NCBI GenBank assembly: GCA_029066805.1
Contig: JAIEFT010000059.1
Location: forward strand, 1-53,077
Source of the DNA: Clostridiales bacterium
Lineage (GTDB): Bacteria; Bacillota; Clostridia; Christensenellales; Pumilibacteraceae
Reading direction: 5' to 3'
DNA length: 53,077 nucleotides
The stretch's first letter is position 1, and every line of letters begins with the position of its first letter. Below the pieces are notes generated by a model, which saw only the letters and a list, made by a program, of their open reading frames with translations, was not told the origin of the DNA and did no database searches. This document shows positions 22,975 to 31,993 of the stretch, in pieces. The translations under genes were made by a program, and so were the position numbers.

Positions 22975-25818
22975 ATGAAAAAACGTTGTATCACATTACT
23001 TTCTGCAATAGTCGCAACGGTCTGTTTGGGCACGTTTATTGCGTGCGGAAAAAATGCAGACGGCAACACTGCTTCGCCCGAACATGTTTGGGGCGACGAA
23101 TATACCATGAGCGCGGCGTATCAAAGGGCGACCGAGCTCGGCTATATCGGCACGCTGGAAGAATTTATAGCGTCAATCAGTGGCAAGGACGGTGCTGACG
23201 GCAAAGACGGCAAGGACGGCGTTTGCGGCAAGGACGGTAAGGATGGCAAGGATGGTAAAGACGGCAAGGATGGTAAGGACGGCGTTAATGGCGTAGGCAT
23301 AAAGAACGTTACGGTTAACGCCGACGGAGAAATCGTAATTACCGATACAAATGGCAATGTAGTTTTTAAGCAAAAATTACCGCTTTGCCCGCACGAATAT
23401 TCCAACGCGGAAGTGGGCTTGGCGGCGGGTTGCACGTATGCGGGTTACAGCTACAAGGTTTGCAGTAAGTGCGGGGACAAGGGGTATACCGTTCTGCCGC
23501 CGCTAAACCATGACTGGGATATCGGCACTGTTGTTTATGAACCGAATTGCTCAAAGAACGGCTATATGTTTTATACGTGCAAAACATGCGGCGAAACCAA
23601 ATCGCAAGTTTTGGACGCAACGGGCGAGCACAGCTTTAAAAACGGCGTGTGCCAATATTGCGAATTAAGCGAAGTCGTGTACATAGACCAATACTACAAC
23701 AACGATTACGGCTACCGATATTTGGCTACCATGCCAAAGGGCGAAGACTTGTGCGCGTTTTACGACGATATAGCCGATGCAGTTACAGCTTTCCATAGCG
23801 GCGATATCACGGCTACGCAAAACGCTAACGGCAAGTACGTGCTTGGCGTTTTTGACTACAACAAGTACGGATTAACGCACGACGACGCAATATCCGTGTG
23901 GAAGACCTACGTTGACGACAAACCGCTGTACTATTGGCTTGCAAACAGCGCAACGTATACCTATACGGAGCTCACGTTGTTTGTGGAACAAGAATATGCT
24001 GTCGGGTCGGCGCGCACGGCGTACAACAATAAGCTGTACGGTATAATCGATGAGTACACGGCTTTAGCGAAAAACGAAAACGCGTACACTGTTGCGCTTG
24101 CTTATCATGATAAAATAATAGATACAATCGATTATGCATATGACCGAAACAACAAGCCGGAAACCGCCGCGTGGGCGCACAACATTACAGGCGTGCTGGA
24201 AGGCAATGGCGCGGTTTGCGAAGGTTATGCGCGAACTTTCCAGTTACTGCTCAATGTGCGCGGCATAAACAATCTGTTGGTTACGGGCAAGGGCGGAAAC
24301 GTCGATCACGCATGGAACTTGGCGGAGATAGACGGTGAGTGGTACTGGTTTGATTTGACTTACGACGATACTCCAAAATATTATTGGGGAATATCGCATA
24401 ATTATTTTTGCGCTACAGACGAAAGCTTTTTAAAGAATCATACGCCCGACAACGGCGTCGGTTTGGAATTTCTGTACGAATTGCCCGATAGAGCGCAAAG
24501 CAGGTACGACGGCGACGACGCTATCTTTTACGATATGTTTACTAATGACGGTGCGGAGTATGCTGTTGTAGGCTACGACACGCTGTCTGTTTCGAGTATA
24601 ACAAAGAGCGGAGATTTTGTAATACCGGCTACGATTACGTACCGCGGGCGTGAGTTCTCGGTTGTAAGTATAATGAATTACGAGGATGGTAAGCAAACCA
24701 TTCAGCATGTTATAAGCGGATATAAAAATGCGACAGCTTCGGTTCATGTGCCGGCGACAGTTAGATATATTAATGACGGACACACGTTGAATAATTCATA
24801 CGCCCAACTTGAAGCAATTACCGTGGACGAAAATAACCCGTATTTCAGTGCGGAAGACGGCGTACTGTTTTCCAAAGAGAAACATATGCTTATAACTTAT
24901 CCTGCGGGTAAACAGTCCGTCGAATACAAAATACCGGATGAAACGGGTGTAATTGCGTGCCACGCTTTTATTTCCGCTACAAAGAATCTGGAAAAGCTGA
25001 CAATTGGAAAAAACGTATACTTTACAGGTTGGGCAAACTGGGGTGCAGGCTATCCCGACGAACCTCACGGCGGTAATATTATTTCAGGGGAATGGAGTGA
25101 TATCGTAAATGCGTTGACAGGAGCAAGGCAGTTACTGGTGGACGACGAAAATCCGTACTACGTCATTCAAGACGATATGTTGTTTAACAAGTCTTTTACA
25201 CGCTTATACGTGGGATTGCCCAATATACAAACTGCGGTTGTTCCCGAAACGGTAGTTGATATTGAAACCGACGCGTTTGAAAATTGCGTAAATCTTGTAA
25301 GCGTAACCGTTCCGAACGGTATTACCGAGATACCGCAATGTTTATTTGCCGATTGCAAAAGCTTGCAAGAAGTAATTTTACCCAACACTATTATCACAAT
25401 CGATGATTTTGCATTCAGTGGTTGTACTTCGCTGAAATCAATAAATATTCCCGCAAGCGTGCAGCGTATAAAGCGTCATGCGTTTAGTAGATGTAGTGAG
25501 TTGGAACAAATCGTATTGCCGGAAGGGCTAAAGCGATTGGATTACAATGCGTTTAGCGGGTGTCATAATCTTACGGAAGTAGTCGTGCCTAAAAACGTTC
25601 AATATGTCGGAACGTCGGATAAAATATCCGGACCGCTTCCTTGTTTATATTATTACGGCACTGAGAATGAGTGGGAAAATGTAGACGTTGAATTTACATA
25701 CTACGAAAGCGAATATTTTCCTATATTTACCGTAAATATTTATTTCTATTCGGAAGAACAGCCGACTGCGGAAGGTAATTACTGGCATTACGTAGACGGA
25801 GAGCCTACCGCATGGTAA
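22975..25818 (+). CDS. Surface lipoprotein: collagen-like repeat, transglutaminase and LRR_5 domains
   Basis: A 947-residue lipoprotein. Lipobox FIAC (Cys24). A helix GYIGTLEEFIASIS leads straight into 13 collagen-like G-x-y triplets (residues 70-108, mostly GKD). Two Cys-rich segments follow (KVCSKCGDKG, CKTCGETK, CQYCELSE), resembling short zinc-knuckle-like repeats. The transglutaminase-like domain spans about 370-500 with an intact triad: Cys415 (AVCEGYAR), His445 (DHAWNL), Asp460 (WFDLTYDD). The C-terminal third holds BspA-type leucine-rich repeats (AFSGCTSLKSINIPASVQRI). A cell-surface adhesin or crosslinker is the likely role. A terminator shared with glmS follows. Confidence 0.86.
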   Translation: MKKRCITLLSAIVATVCLGTFIACGKNADGNTASPEHVWGDEYTMSAAYQRATELGYIGTLEEFIASISGKDGADGKDGKDGVCGKDGKDGKDGKDGKDGKDGVNGVGIKNVTVNADGEIVITDTNGNVVFKQKLPLCPHEYSNAEVGLAAGCTYAGYSYKVCSKCGDKGYTVLPPLNHDWDIGTVVYEPNCSKNGYMFYTCKTCGETKSQVLDATGEHSFKNGVCQYCELSEVVYIDQYYNNDYGYRYLATMPKGEDLCAFYDDIADAVTAFHSGDITATQNANGKYVLGVFDYNKYGLTHDDAISVWKTYVDDKPLYYWLANSATYTYTELTLFVEQEYAVGSARTAYNNKLYGIIDEYTALAKNENAYTVALAYHDKIIDTIDYAYDRNNKPETAAWAHNITGVLEGNGAVCEGYARTFQLLLNVRGINNLLVTGKGGNVDHAWNLAEIDGEWYWFDLTYDDTPKYYWGISHNYFCATDESFLKNHTPDNGVGLEFLYELPDRAQSRYDGDDAIFYDMFTNDGAEYAVVGYDTLSVSSITKSGDFVIPATITYRGREFSVVSIMNYEDGKQTIQHVISGYKNATASVHVPATVRYINDGHTLNNSYAQLEAITVDENNPYFSAEDGVLFSKEKHMLITYPAGKQSVEYKIPDETGVIACHAFISATKNLEKLTIGKNVYFTGWANWGAGYPDEPHGGNIISGEWSDIVNALTGARQLLVDDENPYYVIQDDMLFNKSFTRLYVGLPNIQTAVVPETVVDIETDAFENCVNLVSVTVPNGITEIPQCLFADCKSLQEVILPNTIITIDDFAFSGCTSLKSINIPASVQRIKRHAFSRCSELEQIVLPEGLKRLDYNAFSGCHNLTEVVVPKNVQYVGTSDKISGPLPCLYYYGTENEWENVDVEFTYYESEYFPIFTVNIYFYSEEQPTAEGNYWHYVDGEPTAW

Positions 25819-25834
25819 ATTATTAATTACACAA

Positions 25835-25870
25835 AAAACATGCCTTCGCATTTACGAAGGCATGTTTTTT
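25835..25870. terminator. Shared bidirectional terminator
   Basis: AAAACATGCCTTCG pairs with CGAAGGCATGTTTT over a six-base loop, with T-runs on both strands. It lies between the convergent lipoprotein gene and glmS. Confidence 0.88.
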
Positions 25871-25882
25871 GTTAATTACTTT

Positions 25883-27709
25883 TTATTCTACCGTGACCGA
25901 TTTTGCAAGGTTGCGCGGTTTGTCTATGTCGCAGCCGCGTTTTGCCGCGATGTAGTAGGCGAATATCTGTAATACCACGGCGGTGAGTATTGGCGTTACG
26001 TCGTCGTCGCAATCGGGGATAGTGAGCAAACCGTCGGCTTCTTCACCGATCTGCTTGTTATTGTATGACGATATGGCAAGCACGTCGCCGCCGCGCGACT
26101 GCACCGCTTTTATGTTGGAAAGCATTTTGGAGTACAAATCGGACTGCGTGACTAGAGCGAGCGTGACCGTGCCTTTTTCGATTAGCGAAATCGTGCCGTG
26201 CTTGAGCTCGCCCGCGGCGTACGCTTCGGCGTGGATATACGATATTTCTTTAAGCTTGAGCGCGCCCTCGAGCGACGCGGCGTAGTCGGTGTTTCTGCCT
26301 ATAAAGAACACGCACTTATGCTCGGCGTAGCCTTCGGCATATTGCTTGATTTTGTCTGTGTCCTTTAGGATCTCGCTTATCTTATCGGGCAGGAGAGCGA
26401 GCTCGCCGAGAAGCTCGGAGTATCTCGCGTCCGAAATTATGTGCTTGACCTTGGCGATTTTAAGCCCTACAAGGTACAGCGCCGCCACCTGCGTGGTGTA
26501 GCCCTTTGTGGTAGCAACTGCGATTTCAGGACCTGCATAGGTGTACAGCACGTTGTCTGCTTCGCGTGCTATTGCGCTTTGTATAACGTTTACAATGGCA
26601 ATGGTGTGCGAACCGCATTTTTTGGCAAGCCTGAGCGCCGCGAGCGAGTCCGCCGTTTCGCCGCTCTGGCTTATAACAATAGTGAGCGTGCGATTGTCGG
26701 TTATGGGGTTGCTGTAGATGTATTCGCTGGCAAGTATGCAGTCTACGCCGATACGGCAGTATTTTTCGATAAAATGCTTGCCTACAATGCCCGCATGGTA
26801 CGCCGAGCCGCAACCGACAATGTTTACGCGGTTAATGCGGTTTACGTTGTTTGCGGAAAAGTCGATTTTGTCGAGTATAATATTATCGCCCTTGATGCGG
26901 GGAGAAAGAGTGCTTTTTATTGCTTTGGGCTGCTCATAGATCTCCTTGAGCATAAAGTGCGGATATCCGTCCTTTTCCGCGAGCGATATGTCCCAGTCAA
27001 CAAGGTAAGGGGTCTTTTCCACGGTATTGCCGTTATTGTCGAAAAAGGTGACGGCGCGAGAGGTGAGCCTGGCGATTTCGCCGTCGTTAAGCTGAACAAA
27101 GTTATGCGTATGCTCGAGCGCCGCGGCAAAGTCGGACGCGATGAAGTTTTCGTTCTGTCCGAGTCCGACGACTAGCGGATTGTCCTTACGTATCGCGTAC
27201 AGCGTGTCGGGCGCGTCGGCGGATAGAATGCCGACCGCATACGAACCCGTAACACGCTCCATGACCTTCCTTAGCGTGGAAATCATATCGCCGTCGTAAA
27301 GATACTGGATGAGCTGCGCTATTACCTCGCTGTCCGTGTCGCTCTTAAACGGCAAACCGTGTGCGATAATGTCGGATTTAAGCTCGGCAAAGTTTTCTAT
27401 AATTCCGTTGTGAACAATGCAAAACCGCCCGTCAGCCGATAGGTGCGGGTGAGAATTGACGTCGCTCGGCGCACCGTGGGTCGCCCAACGCGTGTGCCCT
27501 ATACCGATATTTCCGTTTAGCTTTTTGCCGCCGTTCGCTTTTTCGCAAAGGGTGGCTACCTTGCCGGTTGTTTTGATCACGTCAATATTATCGCTGTCGA
27601 CAACGGCGATGCCGCTCGAATCATAGCCGCGGTATTCCAAGCGCTGTAAACCTTTAAGCAGAACGGGCGCGGCTTGTTTGCCGCCCACGTAACCTATAAT
27701 TCCGCACAT
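25883..27709 (-). CDS. glmS: Glutamine--fructose-6-phosphate aminotransferase (isomerising)
   Basis: A 608-residue enzyme that makes glucosamine-6-phosphate, the first step of UDP-GlcNAc synthesis. The N-terminal glutaminase begins MCGIIGYVGG with Cys2 as nucleophile and has HTRWATHGAPSDVNSHPH. Two SIS sugar-isomerase domains follow (VGCGSAYHAG, SQSGETADSLAAL, then FFIGRNTDYAASLEGALKLK), and the C-terminus KSVTVE is canonical. AAGGAG precedes the ATG. It is 51 bases downstream of the membrane gene at 27761-28423 and probably shares its transcript. There is no room for a glmS ribozyme in that gap. GlmM, the next enzyme, is at 30480. Confidence 0.97.
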   Translation of the reverse strand: MCGIIGYVGGKQAAPVLLKGLQRLEYRGYDSSGIAVVDSDNIDVIKTTGKVATLCEKANGGKKLNGNIGIGHTRWATHGAPSDVNSHPHLSADGRFCIVHNGIIENFAELKSDIIAHGLPFKSDTDSEVIAQLIQYLYDGDMISTLRKVMERVTGSYAVGILSADAPDTLYAIRKDNPLVVGLGQNENFIASDFAAALEHTHNFVQLNDGEIARLTSRAVTFFDNNGNTVEKTPYLVDWDISLAEKDGYPHFMLKEIYEQPKAIKSTLSPRIKGDNIILDKIDFSANNVNRINRVNIVGCGSAYHAGIVGKHFIEKYCRIGVDCILASEYIYSNPITDNRTLTIVISQSGETADSLAALRLAKKCGSHTIAIVNVIQSAIAREADNVLYTYAGPEIAVATTKGYTTQVAALYLVGLKIAKVKHIISDARYSELLGELALLPDKISEILKDTDKIKQYAEGYAEHKCVFFIGRNTDYAASLEGALKLKEISYIHAEAYAAGELKHGTISLIEKGTVTLALVTQSDLYSKMLSNIKAVQSRGGDVLAISSYNNKQIGEEADGLLTIPDCDDDVTPILTAVVLQIFAYYIAAKRGCDIDKPRNLAKSVTVE

Positions 27710-27760
27710 GGTTGTAATTCTCCTTTATTTTTCTGTGTTATTCCCGTCGTCTTCGGTAGA

Positions 27761-28423
27761 TTATTCGTTTTTGTCTGTCTGTTCGGTCGGTTTGTATAAA
27801 AAGAATTTGACAATAAGTATAATAACGACTATTACCGCTATCGCAAAAAACGCGAGAGTGATGTAGTTGACGTAATCACGGAACAAGAACGATATAAGCG
27901 TAATTATTCCGCACGCGACGGCATTACCTACAATAACGCCGATAAGCGATTTTACAAAACCTATTTTGAGTATGGACGCAACCGCGCTGCCCGTCCAAAC
28001 GCCTGTGAGCGGCAGTGGAATGGCAACAAATAGCGCCGTGCCGCCCATTTTTTTCATATCGCTTTTGGTGATAAACGGCTTTTTTGCGCCCTTTGATTGT
28101 GCGTCGCTTTGCACGGAATCGGCTAGCGAACGCGACTTTTTTTCAAACTTGTCGTATAAGAACTTGCCGATTTTGGAAAACAGCTTAGTCTTTGACAGCG
28201 CATTGATAAGCGGGATAAAAACTATCAATAGTATGGGCGCAATAAGCGACGAGCCCAAAAACGCCCAGCCGAACGCCTCGATAGGCGACAACCCCATGCT
28301 TATCCCGAACGGTATGGCAAAGCGCGCTTCGGCTATCGGAATAATCGACAATAGCAGTACGGCAAGCGGCGCGCCGAGCGAGTTATTCATCGCATTGGCA
28401 ATATTTTCCACTATAGCATCCAT
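27761..28423 (-). CDS. COG2426-type small multidrug-export family membrane protein
   Basis: A 220-residue polytopic protein. Features of the Sm_multidrug_ex family (PF06695, COG2426) are visible: LLLSIIPIAEARFAIPFG near the N-terminus, where the P-E-R motif recurs in the family, and VAIPLPLTGVWTGSAVASI in the second half. About five to six helices; the loop near residues 90-125 is charged and lysine-rich. The family name suggests drug export but evidence is thin, and members may act in envelope lipid handling. It lies upstream of glmS on the same strand with a near-leaderless consensus promoter. Confidence 0.8.
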   Translation of the reverse strand: MDAIVENIANAMNNSLGAPLAVLLLSIIPIAEARFAIPFGISMGLSPIEAFGWAFLGSSLIAPILLIVFIPLINALSKTKLFSKIGKFLYDKFEKKSRSLADSVQSDAQSKGAKKPFITKSDMKKMGGTALFVAIPLPLTGVWTGSAVASILKIGFVKSLIGVIVGNAVACGIITLISFLFRDYVNYITLAFFAIAVIVVIILIVKFFLYKPTEQTDKNE

Positions 28424-28431
28424 ACCGATAT

Positions 28432-28461
28432 ATTATAAGCCGAAAATCGCCGATATGTCAA
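28432..28461 (-). promoter_or_regulatory. Promoter of the COG2426 gene and glmS, near-leaderless
   Basis: Minus strand TTGACA (28461-28456), 18-bp spacer, TATAAT (28437-28432), then eight bases and ATG 28423. The predicted 5' leader is only one or two bases. Confidence 0.7.
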
Positions 28462-28523
28462 CTGTATTCAAAATTTATTTTTTAAAATTGGATTGGCGGG
28501 TCATTATGACGTGTAAAATTCGC

Positions 28524-28553
28524 TTGACAAGTATACAAAAATAATAGTATACT
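28524..28553 (+). promoter_or_regulatory. Promoter of the BspA-like lipoprotein gene
   Basis: TTGACA (28524-28529), 18-bp spacer, TATACT (28548-28553). GGAG at 28577-28580 is about 10 bases from GTG 28591. Confidence 0.72.
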
Positions 28554-28590
28554 CTAAAAATTATATTTTTATCTTTGGAGATAATTTTAA

Positions 28591-30342
28591 GTGAAGCGAT
28601 TAGTGCAATATATTTTTTTAGCGATATTGGCAGTTATGCTTGTTTTGGCTGTTGCTGCTTGCAGCGGAGATAAGGCAGATAAGCTTGAAGTGCCTACCAA
28701 CATACAGTACAGTATGTGTGACGGGCTGATTACATGGGACGATAATATTAGAGCCGACGCCTTTGTTGTGGAAATAAATGGTATTGAAAACCCTGTTTTG
28801 GACGCGGAGTTCAATATTGATCTTGAAGATAAATCGGAGCAATATGTTATACGAATAAAGGCGGTGAGCAAAACGTATGCGGATTCCGATTGGTCGGCGG
28901 AGGTAATAAGGGGCGGTGGAAAGGTGCTTTGCGAAATAACGGACGACCGCACCGCGTATAATATTGTCGGCTGTACCGATTTGTCCGGTCCTGCTTTGTT
29001 GCCGAGCAGATATGACGGACTTCCTGTTATAGGTATATCCCACAGTGCTTTTTATGAATGTGAAGAAGTTACAAGCGTAATAATTCCGAATTCTGTTACA
29101 CAAGTCGGCGAAAATGCATTTTATAAATGCGGCTCGTTAACAAACATCGCAATTCCGAATTCTGTTACAAGCATTGGTAGGAATGCATTTTTTGGCTGTA
29201 GTTCTTTAACGAGTGTCGTAATACCTGATTCTGTCACGAAGATTGGTTTTAGTTTGTTTAAAGGGTGCAGTTCTTTGACAAATATCAAAATACCTGATTC
29301 AGTTACAAGTATTGACTATTCGGCATTTCGCGACTGTAGCTCGCTTACAAGCGTCATAATCCCTAATTCAGTTTCATATATCGGCAATGCGGCATTTAGT
29401 GACTGTAGCTCGCTTACAAACGTCACAATTTCCGAATCGATAGAAATAGTAAATCCGCAAATGTTTGATGGCTGTTCGGCGCTTGCAAATATAACGATTC
29501 CCAATTCTGTCAAAAGAATAGGGAATGGTGCATTTTACGGTGTCGGGCTGTTGTCTGTTAACATACCTAAGAGCGTCACGGAAATCGGAATAATGGTGTT
29601 TGGCGGGTGCAACAATTTAACTGAAATAACGGTTGATAAGGATAATCCTAATTACAAAAGCGAAAACAACTGCCTACTAAATAAGGAAGGCAATATATTA
29701 GTAGTCGGTTGTAGAAGTAGCGTAATTCCGCAGACCGTAACCGAAATAGGCGATTATGCGTTTTGCGGATACTCTTGGCTTACAGAGTTAATTGTGCCGC
29801 CGCAGATCACGAAGATAGGCGTGCACGCATACTTTGATTGCTGTAACCTAAGTAGAGTGTTTGTTCCGATAACAGTAAATGAAGTACTTGCGGCGTTTGA
29901 TATCACTGTTATAATGTCTGGACTCGACATTCATGTTGAGGAGCATGTCCCGCGCCCGGTTACGTATGCGGTTGATACAATTTATAAACCGGGGCACTAT
30001 TTGGGGGCGGGAATCTGCGTATATACAAACGACAAGGAAAAAGCGAACAGTAAACAACATTGGGTGTGCGAGCTTGATTATGACAACGAGATTTACCCGT
30101 ATGTAGTGTCTATAAACATAAATTCACGCATGCAGTTTATTAGTAATGACAATTTAGTTGCATTCTTTATAGGTATCGGATATTTTCCTAAACGCATAGG
30201 TTACGACTGCAAGGGCTTTTCGCTTACGCCGGGCGGCAGCATATTATTTACCAAGGAAGATGCGGACGCAATAATAGCGCGAGTCAAGAACGGCGAAAAC
30301 GTAAATATCTATCCCGTGTGGACGCCGCGCGAGCAATCATAA
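28591..30342 (+). CDS. BspA-like leucine-rich repeat lipoprotein
   Basis: A 583-residue lipoprotein starting at GTG. Lipobox AVAAC. A fibronectin-like segment (VPTNIQYSMCDGLITWDDN ... FVVEINGI) occupies about 35-105. Then about ten LRR_5 units of 23 residues follow, each like SSLTSVVIPDSVTKIG plus FKGC. The DNA of these units is visibly repeated. The C-terminal 150 residues (from about HVEEHVPRPV) form a beta-rich domain of unknown type with YKPGHYLGAGICVYTNDK. LRR_5 proteins of gut bacteria are usually surface adhesins. Expressed from its own promoter, divergent from COG2426-glmS. Confidence 0.85.
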   Translation: MKRLVQYIFLAILAVMLVLAVAACSGDKADKLEVPTNIQYSMCDGLITWDDNIRADAFVVEINGIENPVLDAEFNIDLEDKSEQYVIRIKAVSKTYADSDWSAEVIRGGGKVLCEITDDRTAYNIVGCTDLSGPALLPSRYDGLPVIGISHSAFYECEEVTSVIIPNSVTQVGENAFYKCGSLTNIAIPNSVTSIGRNAFFGCSSLTSVVIPDSVTKIGFSLFKGCSSLTNIKIPDSVTSIDYSAFRDCSSLTSVIIPNSVSYIGNAAFSDCSSLTNVTISESIEIVNPQMFDGCSALANITIPNSVKRIGNGAFYGVGLLSVNIPKSVTEIGIMVFGGCNNLTEITVDKDNPNYKSENNCLLNKEGNILVVGCRSSVIPQTVTEIGDYAFCGYSWLTELIVPPQITKIGVHAYFDCCNLSRVFVPITVNEVLAAFDITVIMSGLDIHVEEHVPRPVTYAVDTIYKPGHYLGAGICVYTNDKEKANSKQHWVCELDYDNEIYPYVVSININSRMQFISNDNLVAFFIGIGYFPKRIGYDCKGFSLTPGGSILFTKEDADAIIARVKNGENVNIYPVWTPREQS

Positions 30343-30400
30343 TATCCAAATTATTTCCGTCCGATAATTGTATGCAATGTAAATTTTTTGCGCATATATA

Positions 30401-30429
30401 TTGACAAGAAAAGAGCCGTATTATATAAT
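30401..30429 (+). promoter_or_regulatory. Consensus promoter of glmM
   Basis: TTGACA (30401-30406), 17-bp spacer, TATAAT (30424-30429). A leader of about 45 bases carries GGGAGAAG before ATG 30480. Confidence 0.85.
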
Positions 30430-30479
30430 TTACGGTAGAATATTACGCGCTATTGTTTGCGCGAATTTGGGAGAAGCAA

Positions 30480-31760
30480 ATGGGCAAATACTTCGGGACT
30501 GACGGAATAAGGGGCAAGTACGGCGACAATCTTGACGCGAGTTTGGCTTACAAAGTCGGACTTGCGATTGTAGCGTACTTCGGCAAGGGCATAGTTGTTA
30601 TAGGCAGAGACACGCGCGTGTCCGGTCCGGAGATACAGCAGGCGCTTATCGACGGGCTTAAGCGCGGCGGGGCGGAGGTTCTTACCGTCGGAATACTGCC
30701 CACGCCTGCGATTGCGCGTATGGCAATCAAATACAACGCGCTTTGCGGTATTGTTATATCCGCGTCGCACAATCCGCCCGAATACAACGGCATTAAGATA
30801 TTCGACGGCAACGGCGTCAAGCTGAGCGAGGAGCAGGAGGGCAGTATCGAGTATTACATCGAAAATCCCAGCGAGTCGCGCGCCGTAGGGTCTGTTCGCG
30901 AAATTGCCGACGCGCAAAAGCAGTATATAGACTACCTTGTGGATACCGTGGACTACGACATGACGGGAGCTAAGGTATGGCTGGACTGCGGTTACGGCGC
31001 GGCGTCCACAGTTGCCAAGCAAGCGTTTGAGCGATTGGGCGCTACCGTCGAGATAGAAAACTGCAAGCTTCGCGGCGAAAAGATAAACAGCGGCTGCGGC
31101 GCGCTCCATCCCGATTACGTGTTGCATTCCATGGTCGGCACGGACTATAAGCTCGGCTTTTCGTACGACGGCGACGCCGATCGGCTTTCTTTCGTGTTTG
31201 ACGGCAAGATCATGGACGGCGATTCTGTGTTGTACAATATCGGCAGGGAAATGGCGCTAAAGGACAATGTCGTGGTCGGTACTATTCTTTCCAACACAGC
31301 GCTCGAGCGTCGGCTGGAAAAGGACGGGCGGCGGCTTGTTCGCACTCCGGTCGGCGATAAATACATCTGCGATTTGATGTTCAAAAAGGGCTACAACCTC
31401 GGCGGCGAGCAGAGTGGGCACTATATTGTTTATCCGCAAGCGACGACGGGCGACGGCATAATGTCGAGTATGTTCCTTACAAAAGCGCTTTACAAGAACG
31501 GAAAATTGGGCGAGTTTATCGAGCTCAACCTGTTCCCGCAAAAAGCGATTGCGGAATACGCCGATCAGTCCATAATGTACGAGAAAGGCATGATAGACCT
31601 GATCGAGGACTACACGGCAAGGCTGTCGGGCATAGGCAGACTGATCGTGCGCATGTCGGGCACAGAGCCAAAGGTTCGCGTGATGTGCGAGTGCGAAGAC
31701 CCGCGCAAAATCGACGAGGTGCTTGCCGTATTCAAAAAGTACATCAACACTCGAAAATAA
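30480..31760 (+). CDS. glmM: Phosphoglucosamine mutase
   Basis: A 426-residue alpha-D-phosphohexomutase converting glucosamine-6-phosphate to glucosamine-1-phosphate, the step after GlmS. It begins MGKYFGTDGIRG, the classic GlmM start, so ATG 30480 is preferred over an upstream TTG. The phosphoserine loop is ISASHNPPEYNGIKIF, the metal loop DGDADRLSFV, the sugar loop GGEQSGHYI and the phosphate loop RMSGTEPKVRVM, all intact. It is slightly shorter than the usual 445 residues. Separate promoter and a downstream hairpin suggest a monocistronic gene. Confidence 0.96.
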   Translation: MGKYFGTDGIRGKYGDNLDASLAYKVGLAIVAYFGKGIVVIGRDTRVSGPEIQQALIDGLKRGGAEVLTVGILPTPAIARMAIKYNALCGIVISASHNPPEYNGIKIFDGNGVKLSEEQEGSIEYYIENPSESRAVGSVREIADAQKQYIDYLVDTVDYDMTGAKVWLDCGYGAASTVAKQAFERLGATVEIENCKLRGEKINSGCGALHPDYVLHSMVGTDYKLGFSYDGDADRLSFVFDGKIMDGDSVLYNIGREMALKDNVVVGTILSNTALERRLEKDGRRLVRTPVGDKYICDLMFKKGYNLGGEQSGHYIVYPQATTGDGIMSSMFLTKALYKNGKLGEFIELNLFPQKAIAEYADQSIMYEKGMIDLIEDYTARLSGIGRLIVRMSGTEPKVRVMCECEDPRKIDEVLAVFKKYINTRK

Positions 31761-31768
31761 CCCGAATA

Positions 31769-31801
31769 ATGCCGTATGCCATAAAATATCGCATACGGCA
31801 T
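31769..31801 (+). terminator. Hairpin downstream of glmM
   Basis: ATGCCGTATGC and GCATACGGCAT pair perfectly over an 11-base A/T loop. A strong T-run is absent (AATAATTTC follows), so it is a probable rather than canonical terminator. Confidence 0.55.
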
Positions 31802-31858
31802 AATAATTTCAAAAGTAGGTGTTTTATGGTATGTTTGTATAATTTTTGCCGCAAAAAT

Positions 31859-31902
31859 CGAAGTAAGGTTTTCTTGCTTACTTCTTTCCAAAAAGAAGTA
31901 AG
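31859..31902. repeat. Overlapping, mutually exclusive hairpins
   Basis: GAAGTAAG (31859-31866) can pair with CTTACTTC (31877-31884), or CTTACTTCTT (31877-31886) can pair with AAGAAGTAAG (31893-31902). Both use the same central arm, as attenuator structures do. The following bases (31891-31932) resemble 16746-16785 upstream of lgt. Confidence 0.45.
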
Positions 31903-31932
31903 GAAATTATTTTGACAAAATTCTACATAAGG

Positions 31933-31961
31933 TTGACAAAATAATGAGGTTGTGGTAATAT
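31933..31961 (+). promoter_or_regulatory. Promoter of the NDP-sugar epimerase gene
   Basis: TTGACA (31933-31938), 17-bp spacer ending in TGTGG, TAATAT (31956-31961). A second TTGACA 21 bases upstream (31912-31917) has no -10 partner. GAGGGG lies just before ATG 31994. Confidence 0.65.
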
Positions 31962-31993
31962 ACAAAGCGTTATAAGGGTATAATCGAGGGGTA

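Noticed and set aside
23200-23300. Short-period direct repeats resembling a CRISPR-like array
   Set aside because: The 9-base period encodes Gly-Lys-Asp collagen-like triplets in frame; there are no spacers.
27710-27760. glmS ribozyme
   Set aside because: The gap is far shorter than the ribozyme core and shows no P1-P2 pairing.
29090-29530. Repeats of about 69 bases
   Set aside because: They encode LRR_5 units in frame, not a CRISPR or mobile repeat.
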